Under the pieces are notes generated by a model. That model was not told the origin of the DNA, made no database searches, and saw only the letters and a program-made list of their open reading frames with translations. Of a DNA stretch of 11,323 nucleotides, positions 1 through 5,356 are shown in pieces. The translations under genes were made by a program, and so were the position numbers. Within the stretch, counting starts at the first letter, position 1. Each line of letters opens with the position of its first letter. Origin of the DNA: JAISXK01 sp031549625 (GTDB lineage: Bacteria > Bacillota > Clostridia > Christensenellales > CAG-138); assembly GCA_031549625.1 (NCBI GenBank), contig JAVBPK010000123.1, positions 1 through 11,323 of the forward strand, in the 5' to 3' direction.

Positions 1-557
1 AATCTTGCGCCCTTTGCGAATTGAGAGGTACGTTTCCGAGCGCCGCCAGTGGCGGAAGAAGCGAGGAAAAAGCCCAATGAGCAAGGAAGCAAGTGAGCGC
101 AGCGAAATCTTGCGCCCATTGCGAATTGAGAGGGCGTTTCCGAGCGCCGCCAGTGGCGGAAGAAGCGAGGAAAAAGCCCAATGAGCAAGGTAGCAAGTGA
201 GCGTTAGCGAATTCTTGCGCCCGGTGCGAATTGAGAGGTCCGTTTCCGAGCGCCGCCAGTGGCGGAAGAAGCGAGGAAAAAGCCCACTGAGCAAGGAAGC
301 AAGTGAGCGTTAGCGAAATCTTGCGCCCTTTGCGAATTGAGAGGTACGTTTCCGAGCGCCGCCAGTGGCGGAAGAAGCGAGGAAAAAGCCCAATGAGCAA
401 GGAAGCAAGTGAGCGTTAGCGAAATCTTGCGCCCTTTGCGAATTGAGAGGTACGTTTCCGAGCGCCCGCAGTGCGGGAAGAAGCGAGGAAAAAGCCCAAT
501 GAGCAAGGAAGCAAGTGAGCGTTAGCGAAATCTTGCGCCCTTTGCGAATTGAGAGGT
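1..557. repeat. Tandem array of 105/106-bp units (five full copies plus a 29-bp partial copy)
   Basis: Unit starts are at 1, 106, 211, 317, 423 and 529, giving lengths of 105, 105, 106, 106 and 106 bp plus a partial last copy that stops near 557. Each unit begins AATCTTGCGCCC, continues through GCGAATTGAGAGG and TTTCCGAGCG, carries a short hairpin, and ends with GAGCAAGGAAGCAAGTGAGCG. Units differ by a few substitutions and by two separate 1-bp deletions (in units 1 and 2). Because 105 and 106 mix, no reading frame is kept through the array, so the minus-strand open frames that cross it are almost certainly not genes. The array begins at or before the window edge, so the true copy number is unknown. 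I do not recognise the family. Confidence 0.95.
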
Positions 558-570
558 TACATCTTCCTTT

Positions 571-624
571 GGTGTTTTGCCCGCCGATGCGGTGCAGCCG
601 CAGCGGTGGATTTAGCAAAACACC
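571..624. repeat. Long inverted-repeat element (nested hairpin)
   Basis: GGTGTTTTGC at 571-580 is an exact inverted copy of GCAAAACACC at 615-624. Inside, CCGCC at 581-585 can pair with GGTGG at 605-609 (one G-U pair), and GCGG at 589-592 can pair with CCGC at 598-601. Together this could fold as one long interrupted hairpin. It lies just past the end of the tandem array and upstream of the XRE promoter. No T-run follows on either strand, so it is not an ordinary terminator. It could be the end of a small non-autonomous mobile element or a structured RNA; the sequence does not decide. Confidence 0.7.
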
Positions 625-714
625 GTGCGGTTCCCCGCAAGCTTGAGTAAGCAAAACCTTTTAGGAGGAGCGGCGCCAGCGATTCCTCATCTTTTGTGAA
701 TTAATCCTATTTTT

Positions 715-783
715 TGCAAAGCGAGCTTGACAAATTATGCAAAGCACACTATGCTAAATATGCAAAGCGAGCATTGCATATCG
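715..783. repeat. Three 23-bp direct repeats over the XRE promoter
   Basis: TGCAAAGC occurs at 715-722, 738-745 and 761-768, exactly 23 bp apart each time. The first and third copies extend to TGCAAAGCGAGC; the second reads TGCAAAGCACAC. The remaining bases of each unit are AT-rich and less alike. The -35 box lies in the first unit and the -10 box in the second, so a protein bound to the repeats would touch RNA polymerase. These are likely operator sites, possibly for the adjacent XRE protein; that link is inference. Confidence 0.75.
727..755 (+). promoter_or_regulatory. Sigma-A-type promoter of the XRE/membrane protein operon
   Basis: A perfect -35 box TTGACA (727-732) is followed by a 17-bp spacer and a -10 box TATGCT (750-755, 4 of 6 matches). 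Transcription would start near 762, about 33 bp before the TTG start codon at 795. The promoter is embedded in the 23-bp direct repeats. Confidence 0.65.
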
Positions 784-794
784 GAGGTACCCTT

Positions 795-998
795 TTGAAA
801 ACAAGAATTTCGGAATTGCGTAAAGAAAAGAGACTATCGCAAGAAGAACTTGCTTTGGCAATTGGTGTAACGCGGCAAACCATTACGTCTATAGAGGTTG
901 GAAAATATACGGCATCTTTGCCGCTTGCGTTTAAAATTGCTCATTACTTTGGCCTTACCATAGAAGATGTATTCGATTTTTCTGACTATGAAGATTGA
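795..998 (+). CDS. Small XRE-family (Cro/CI-type) transcriptional regulator
   Basis: This 67-residue protein is a single helix-turn-helix domain. The HTH is visible at about residues 15-37 (SQEELALAIGVTRQTITSIEVGK), and the C-terminus has the LTIEDVFDF ending common in short stand-alone XRE regulators of Bacillota. I chose the TTG start at 795 because GGAGG (783-787) sits at the right distance. An in-frame TTG at 714 would add 27 residues, but that stretch is the promoter and its direct repeats. The stop is 13 bp before the next gene, a small membrane protein, so the two are probably co-transcribed. Such pairs usually work as a DNA-binding repressor plus a membrane partner, but the signal is unknown. 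It is AT-richer than the genes to its right. Family call is firm; target is unknown. Confidence 0.9.
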   Translation: MKTRISELRKEKRLSQEELALAIGVTRQTITSIEVGKYTASLPLAFKIAHYFGLTIEDVFDFSDYED

Positions 999-1011
999 GA
1001 GGAACGGTATA

Positions 1012-1449
1012 ATGGAAACTTACAAAAAAACACTTAAAAACAGAATACTGCTACTGGCAATTCTTGTGATATTTTCGGTGTCCTTCGGAATTTATGATAT
1101 GTTTCTTGCCAGCACAGATGTGGACGCAAGCTTTATTCTCGGCTTTCAAAGCGGCGCGGCTTCCGGAATAGGTTTCCTCGCCGTACTTCAAATCTTCCGG
1201 TATAGCGCGGCGCTCAAAGACGAAAAGAAAATGCAGCTGCAGTATAATAAAGAAAACGATGAAAGGCTAAAGGCTATCCGAGCAAAAGCGGGTATGCCCA
1301 TGCTTCTTATTGTCTCTATTATGATGATAGTTGCCGGGATAATCCTCGGATACTTTAATACCACTATATTTATTACACTTGTCGTTGCCGCCGTATGTCA
1401 GATGACGATAGGCGCCATTGTAAAAATGGTATATATGAGCAAAATGTAG
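1012..1449 (+). CDS. Small four-helix membrane protein paired with an XRE regulator
   Basis: The product is 145 residues with four predicted membrane helices at about 11-32, 41-62, 95-114 and 118-140. A highly charged loop of about 30 residues (about 66-93, with the segment YNKENDERLKAIRAKAG) lies between helices 2 and 3. The ATG at 1012 is preferred because AGAGGA at 998-1003, overlapping the stop of the XRE gene, is well placed. An in-frame ATG at 967 would overlap the regulator by 32 bp and lacks a good ribosome site. The layout of two helix pairs with a charged KENDER-type loop resembles uncharacterised membrane proteins often found next to small XRE genes in Bacillota. I cannot assign a function. 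No catalytic motif or signal peptide is visible. Confidence 0.8.
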   Translation: METYKKTLKNRILLLAILVIFSVSFGIYDMFLASTDVDASFILGFQSGAASGIGFLAVLQIFRYSAALKDEKKMQLQYNKENDERLKAIRAKAGMPMLLIVSIMMIVAGIILGYFNTTIFITLVVAAVCQMTIGAIVKMVYMSKM

Positions 1450-1469
1450 CGGGAAGGCCTGCAAATAAG

Positions 1470-1550
1470 TGATTAAGCCGCCGCCCATACCTGCGGCAGA
1501 ATCATGGCCGGCTTGGAGGAGCAAAACGTTGCCCTTTCTTCCTTTAATCA
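1470..1550. repeat. 81-bp inverted-repeat-bounded non-coding segment
   Basis: TGATTAA (1470-1476) and TTAATCA (1544-1550) are exact inverted copies. Inside, GCCGC (1477-1481) can pair with GCGGC (1493-1497). The segment lies between the converging membrane-protein and alaS genes, beyond the alaS terminator. It could be a degenerate small element or a structured 3' region. I found no coding signal in it. Confidence 0.4.
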
Positions 1551-1580
1551 TCTGTTACCCAGGGTGACCGAACAAACAAA

Positions 1581-1616
1581 CGAGCCCCTTACCTTTTGCA
1601 AAAAGTAAGAGGCTCG
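1581..1616 (-). terminator. Rho-independent terminator of alaS (minus strand)
   Basis: The arms CGAGCC/GGCTCG (1581-1586, 1611-1616) and CTTAC/GTAAG (1588-1592, 1605-1609) form a long stem with one mismatch, with T4/A4 near the loop. Read on the minus strand, the hairpin is followed by TTTGTTTGTT, a workable U-rich tract. It lies about 80 bp past the alaS stop. On the plus strand no T-run follows, so it serves mainly alaS. Confidence 0.75.
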
Positions 1617-1693
1617 CGTTGGATAAAATAAAAGCTGATCTTAAATAACATGCGCCGCAGTAGCCACTTTTATGTATTACAATCCCTTCCGGC

Positions 1694-3484
1694 CTAACTA
1701 AGCTCCGCCTTTATGCGCCGTACACCCGACGACGACGCCTCTTCCTTCTTTATGGTAAACTTGCCAAGCTCGCCTGTGCTTGCCGCATGCGGGCCGCCGC
1801 AGATTTCACAGCTGAAATCGCCCATGCTGTACACCTTTACGCGTTCCGCATATTTGCTCTCAAACAGGCCGATCGCACCCTTTTCCTTCGCCTCGGCCAC
1901 CGTCATTTCTTCGAAACTGATCGGCAAATTGCGCTGTATCACTTCGTTTACCAGCGCCTCTACTTCCTTTACTTCTTCCGGCGTCATTTTCCTGGGAAAA
2001 GAGAAATCGAACCGCAGGCGCTCCGCTGTGATGTTGCTGCCCTTTTGCGCAATATTCTCGTCCCTTAAAACCTTTCGCAGCGCCGCCTGCAGCAAATGCG
2101 TGGCCGTGTGCAGCTTCGTTGTTTCTTCGGTATTATCCGCCATGCCCCCCTTAAACCGCTGCTCCGCACCCAGCTGCGACTTTTTTTGGTGCTCCGCGAA
2201 TGCTTCGTGGTAACCGGCCACATCCACCGCGCAGCCGTTTTCGCGCGCCAGCTCTTCCGTAAATTCTATGGGGAAGCCAAACGTATCGTACAGGCGGAAC
2301 GCATCTTTGCCCGTTATCCGCTTCTCGCTCAGCGTGGGTAACAGTCGCTCAAATTCGCGTATGCCCTTTTTCAGCGTATGCGCAAAGCGTTGCTCCTCTT
2401 TGCCCAGCTCGTCCAGTATCTTTGCCTTGCTCCTCGCAAGCTCCGTATAAAACTCACCATACTGCGCAATAACCGCTTCGGCCACCGCCAGCAATGCCCC
2501 TTCCGGCATCTCCAGCTGCATGGCATAGCGGATAGCCCGCCTTATCAATCGGCGTAAAATATAGCCCTGATCCACATTGCTTGGCGTTACGCCCCTCTCA
2601 TCGCCTATGATGAATACCGCGCAGCGAATGTGATCGGCGATGATGCGGAACGCGCGCGTCACTTCCCCGCCCTCGCCGTAGCTTCTGCCGCTCTTTTCCG
2701 CAATGGTTTTTAATATGCCCGCAAACGCGTCCGTGTCATACACGCTCTTTACGCCCTGCAACGTGGCTACCGTTCTATCCAGACCCATGCCCGTATCCAC
2801 GTTTTGCTGCGCCAGCGGTTCAAATTGGCCTTCGCCTATTTTGTTAAATTCCATGAACACGTCGTTCCATATTTCCAAATACTTCCCGCAGTCGCACGCG
2901 GGTGAGCATCCCTCATGGCACGCGGGCTTGCCCGTGTCGTAAAACATTTCGCTGTCCGGGCCGCAAGGGCCTGTCATCCCCGCCGGGCCCCACCAGTTAT
3001 ACTTCTTAGGCAAAAAAAACACGTGCGACGGGTCTACCCCCATCTCCACCCAGCGATCATGCGAAACCATGTCCCTCGGCGCATCCGCGTCCCCTTCAAA
3101 GCAGGTGAAAAACAGCTTTTCCTTCGGTATCCCCAGCCAACGCTCGCTCGTCAGAAATTCCCACGAAAACGCTATCGCGTCCTCCTTGAAATAATCGCCC
3201 AGCGACCAGTTGCCCAACATTTCGAAAAACGTGCAGTGCGATTCGTCCCCTACTTCGTCTATATCGCCCGTGCGCACACATTTTTGTACGTCTACCAGCC
3301 TTTTTCCGGCCGGATGCTTTGCGCCCATCAGGTACGGCACCAACGGATGCATCCCCGCCGTCGTAAACAACACCGTCGGGTCGTTCTCCGGTATCAGCGA
3401 CGCGCTGTCTATCACCGCGTGCCCCTTCTCGCGGAAAAACTCCAAATATAGCTGACGCAGCTCCTTCGAGGTCAAGTTGCGCAT
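1694..3484 (-). CDS. alaS: Alanyl-tRNA synthetase, short form without the C-Ala domain
   Basis: This 596-residue class II synthetase charges tRNA-Ala in the cytoplasm. The class II core is clear: LFTTAGMHPLVPYLMG (about 39-54), HCTFFEMLGNWSLGDYF (83-99), and motif 3 GYILRRLIRRAIR (307-319). Residues N303 (PSN) and D400 (FRLYDTFGFP) stand in the contexts that read the G3-U70 pair in known enzymes. The editing domain has its zinc site, H459 and H463 in HTATHLL and C562 and H566 in CGGPH, so clearing of Ser/Gly-tRNA should be possible. A cysteine cluster (about 189-199) lies in the catalytic half. The protein ends right after the editing domain, whereas most bacterial AlaRS have about 870 residues and a C-Ala domain. 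The ATG at 3484 follows AAGGAGA; an ATG at 3502 would swallow that site. Function is secure; whether it is the only alaS copy cannot be seen. Confidence 0.96.
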   Translation of the reverse strand: MRNLTSKELRQLYLEFFREKGHAVIDSASLIPENDPTVLFTTAGMHPLVPYLMGAKHPAGKRLVDVQKCVRTGDIDEVGDESHCTFFEMLGNWSLGDYFKEDAIAFSWEFLTSERWLGIPKEKLFFTCFEGDADAPRDMVSHDRWVEMGVDPSHVFFLPKKYNWWGPAGMTGPCGPDSEMFYDTGKPACHEGCSPACDCGKYLEIWNDVFMEFNKIGEGQFEPLAQQNVDTGMGLDRTVATLQGVKSVYDTDAFAGILKTIAEKSGRSYGEGGEVTRAFRIIADHIRCAVFIIGDERGVTPSNVDQGYILRRLIRRAIRYAMQLEMPEGALLAVAEAVIAQYGEFYTELARSKAKILDELGKEEQRFAHTLKKGIREFERLLPTLSEKRITGKDAFRLYDTFGFPIEFTEELARENGCAVDVAGYHEAFAEHQKKSQLGAEQRFKGGMADNTEETTKLHTATHLLQAALRKVLRDENIAQKGSNITAERLRFDFSFPRKMTPEEVKEVEALVNEVIQRNLPISFEEMTVAEAKEKGAIGLFESKYAERVKVYSMGDFSCEICGGPHAASTGELGKFTIKKEEASSSGVRRIKAELS

Positions 3485-3540
3485 GGATACTCTCCTTTTC
3501 ACATTCGGTTTCTTTTGCGGTTCCTTTTTTGTTCCCTGAT

Positions 3541-3569
3541 ATTGTACTTTTTTTTCCGAATATGCGCAA
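3541..3569 (-). promoter_or_regulatory. alaS promoter
   Basis: On the minus strand, TTGCGC (3569-3564) and TACAAT (3546-3541) are 17 bp apart; the -10 matches 5 of 6. Transcription would start near 3534, leaving about 50 nt before the ATG. That is too short for a T-box, and no T-box signature (AGGGTGGnACCGCG) is present. Confidence 0.55.
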
Positions 3570-3751
3570 TAGCTGGCCGCGCACAGGTTTCGCCGCCCGC
3601 TTTCCCACCGCGCGCACCGGCTTTTTTCTCGCGGCCTCTTTTGGGTTCTATTTCGCGTCTCTCATATAGGCATTTTATTGGCCTTATTCTCTTAATAGTG
3701 GATTTTTCACTTCTTTTGTTGCTAGTAAGCCGCTTCCGATTTTGCCCAGCA

Positions 3752-3780
3752 TTGCGACTCTTTGGCTAATATGGTACGAT
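3752..3780 (+). promoter_or_regulatory. Promoter of the leader/MFS efflux transcript
   Basis: TTGCGA (3752-3757) and TACGAT (3775-3780) are 17 bp apart, with an extended -10 TGG directly before the -10 box. Transcription would start near 3787, giving a leader of about 210 nt before the efflux gene at 3996. The bases between this promoter and the diverging alaS promoter (about 3571-3750) show no gene that I can support. Confidence 0.55.
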
Positions 3781-3810
3781 ATGAATATTTAAAGGAAGGA
3801 GTTTTTTTGC

Positions 3811-3843
3811 GTGAAAATGCATCTTGCGCGTATTTGGATGTAA
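3811..3843 (+). CDS. Putative 10-codon leader peptide upstream of the efflux gene
   Basis: A very strong ribosome site, AAGGAAGGAG (3792-3801), has no long gene after it. Nine bases later GTG opens a short frame that encodes MKMHLARIWM and stops with TAA at 3841-3843. Hairpins that exclude each other begin two bases after the stop. This is the arrangement seen where ribosome stalling on a short peptide controls a downstream resistance gene; mef(A) and erm genes are known examples. The peptide has no R/K-x-R/K stalling motif, so the inducer cannot be guessed. An alternative is a longer frame starting at TTG 3807 and ending at 3980, but it reads straight through the hairpins and looks unlike a protein. 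Confidence 0.5.
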   Translation: MKMHLARIWM

Positions 3844-3844
3844 G

Positions 3845-3960
3845 AAAGGGTTCTGCAATCCCTTATGATTGCGGGCTGCTGTTTGTGATGGGCGTTTTAC
3901 GCTTTTATTCGTGTATTCGCCCGCGCGGGCTGTGTTTCCCCCTCGCCGCAAGCATTTTTC
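3845..3960 (+). promoter_or_regulatory. Candidate attenuator: competing hairpins in the efflux gene leader
   Basis: AAGGG (3846-3850) can pair with CCCTT (3860-3864). GCAATC (3855-3860) can instead pair with GATTGC (3867-3872). The two stems interlock, so only one can form. Further on, GCCC (3919-3922) can pair with the adjacent GGGC (3927-3930), with GCGGGC at 3871-3876 (as GCCCGC), or with GGGCG at 3890-3894 (as CGCCC). GCGGGCTG...TGTTT is present twice (3871 and 3925). No clean hairpin plus U-run terminator is visible, so control could act on translation or through Rho. Confidence 0.45.
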
Positions 3961-3995
3961 GCAAATATTGTACCATCTGAAAGGAACCTTCCCTT

Positions 3996-5246
3996 ATGAC
4001 TACACCTGTACAACAAGATTCTCGCTGGCAACCTCGTTTTTACACCATCGTGGCTGGCCAGGCTTTCAGCCTCATCGGCTCCTCCGCCGCGCAGTTTGCC
4101 CTCATCTGGTGGCTCAGCACACAAACGGGCTCCGCCATGGTGCTGGCCCTCGCCGGATTGGCCTCTTTTTTACCGCTGCTGCTTGTCGGCCCCTTTGCGG
4201 GCGTATTTGTTGACCGGCACCGCCTAAAGGCCATCCTGATCGCTGCCGATCTTTTTGTGGCCCTTTGCGCCGCCGTATTTGCGGGCTTTGCGCTCTTTGG
4301 CACGCCCACTGCCGTCTTAGCCTATGCTTTGCTGTTCTTACGCGCGGTTGGCAGCGCCTTTCACACCCCCGCCATACAAAAGGCCGTGCCCATGCTCGTT
4401 CCTGCCGACTCGTTAATGCGCGCAAACGGCGTTTCCCAGTTCCTGCAATCCGGCTCCTTCATGCTTGGCCCCGTCTTTGGCGCCGCGCTCTTTGCCATAT
4501 GGCCGCTCTGGCTCATCATGCTTGTGGACGTACTTGGCGCCCTCATCGCCAGCGCCAGCGTCGCCGCCGTCTCTATCCCGGATCCGCCCCGCGCCGCCGA
4601 CACGGCGCCAAAGCTGTGGAAGGAGATGCAGGAAGGCGCAAAGGCTTTGTTTTCAATCAAGCCGCTTTTCGTGCTCACCCTCTCCGCTACCCTCTGCATG
4701 TGCATGTATTTGCCTCTGTCGTCCTTTTATCCCCTTATGACGAGCCTGCATTTCCGCGGCACCGCCTGGCACGCCAGCTTTGTAGAATTCGTATACGCCG
4801 GTGGTATGATGGTGATTTCCTTGCTTATTTCCCTCAAGGCGGATGTGCGCAATAAACTGCGCATGGCGCACGCAGGTCTCTTCCTTCTCGGCCTCACCGC
4901 GCTCTTTTGCGGGCTGCTTCCCGCCGACATGCGCTATTTCTGGATATACGCGGTGCTTTGTTGCCTCATGGGTGCCAGCGGCAGCGTTTTCAACATCCCC
5001 TACACCGCCTATATGCAGCTGCACGTTCCCCCCGATGCCATGGGCCGCGTATTTTCCTTGATCGGCAGCCTGATGTCCCTGGCTATGCCCATCGGCCTGC
5101 TCGTCGCCGGGCCCGTCGCCGAAACCCTTGGCGTACCCTTCTGGTTTTTGTTTTCCGGCATCGGCACTGTGGCCGCTACGCTGGTAAGCTATGCCATCGT
5201 CGCGCGCATGCCCCATGAAGAATTGCCTGCGCCCGGCGCGGCTTAA
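3996..5246 (+). CDS. Mef-type (macrolide efflux-like) MFS transporter
   Basis: This 416-residue protein has the length and 12-helix pattern of the DHA3 family of the major facilitator superfamily, proton-driven drug exporters of the cytoplasmic membrane. It is strongly Mef-like: FYTIVAGQAFSLIGS at the N-terminus (15-29), GSAMVLALAGLASFLP (45-60), motif A-type GVFVDRHRLKAI with D73 and R74, FLRAVGSAFHTPA around R116, and GRVFSLIGSLMSLAMPIGL (350-368), which from memory is nearly identical in Mef(A). The substrate could be a macrolide or another hydrophobic compound; the sequence cannot tell. Start ATG 3996 follows AAGGAA (3981-3986). A leader peptide and alternative hairpins upstream suggest induction by a ribosome-targeting drug, as known for mef(A). 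The gene stands alone, without a visible msr-type ABC-F partner. Confidence 0.88.
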   Translation: MTTPVQQDSRWQPRFYTIVAGQAFSLIGSSAAQFALIWWLSTQTGSAMVLALAGLASFLPLLLVGPFAGVFVDRHRLKAILIAADLFVALCAAVFAGFALFGTPTAVLAYALLFLRAVGSAFHTPAIQKAVPMLVPADSLMRANGVSQFLQSGSFMLGPVFGAALFAIWPLWLIMLVDVLGALIASASVAAVSIPDPPRAADTAPKLWKEMQEGAKALFSIKPLFVLTLSATLCMCMYLPLSSFYPLMTSLHFRGTAWHASFVEFVYAGGMMVISLLISLKADVRNKLRMAHAGLFLLGLTALFCGLLPADMRYFWIYAVLCCLMGASGSVFNIPYTAYMQLHVPPDAMGRVFSLIGSLMSLAMPIGLLVAGPVAETLGVPFWFLFSGIGTVAATLVSYAIVARMPHEELPAPGAA

Positions 5247-5269
5247 GGCTTTTTACCGATTTGCTCCGT

Positions 5270-5297
5270 TTGGATTTTGCCTTTTGTCGCATACTAT
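5270..5297 (+). promoter_or_regulatory. Possible promoter before the AAA+ ATPase gene
   Basis: TTGGAT (5270-5275) and TACTAT (5292-5297) are 16 bp apart in the 110-bp gap after the efflux gene. Both boxes are only partial matches. A clear terminator after the efflux gene is not visible, so read-through is also possible. Confidence 0.35.
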
Positions 5298-5356
5298 AGC
5301 ATGATTGCTTTACGCGTTTTCTTTTTTAAATTTCGATGTGCTATGGAGGTGTGCAT

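Noticed and set aside
1..557. CRISPR array
   Set aside because: The repeats are 105-106 bp and directly tandem, with no unique spacers and no cas genes nearby.
204..654. Two minus-strand open frames of 100 and 114 codons over the repeat array
   Set aside because: They consist of the repeat read in different frames; 105- and 106-bp units break the frame and no ribosome site or family match is seen.
714..794. Longer N-terminus of the XRE regulator from a TTG at 714
   Set aside because: This stretch is the promoter and its 23-bp repeats; the TTG at 795 has a proper GGAGG site and gives the normal family length.
1267..1551. Minus-strand open frame opposite the small membrane protein
   Set aside because: Mostly a shadow of the membrane-protein gene; the rest falls in the inverted-repeat segment and matches no family I know.
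3485..3750. T-box riboswitch upstream of alaS
   Set aside because: No T-box or stem I signature on the minus strand, and the likely transcription start leaves only about 50 nt of leader.
3762..3980. 72-codon plus-strand frame before the efflux gene
   Set aside because: Its ATG lies between the -35 and -10 boxes of the likely promoter, and the frame runs through the competing hairpins. The short GTG frame at 3811 fits the ribosome site better.
5247..5269. Terminator after the efflux gene (TTAAGGCTTTTT)
   Set aside because: A T-run is present but no stem longer than three or four pairs can be drawn before it.
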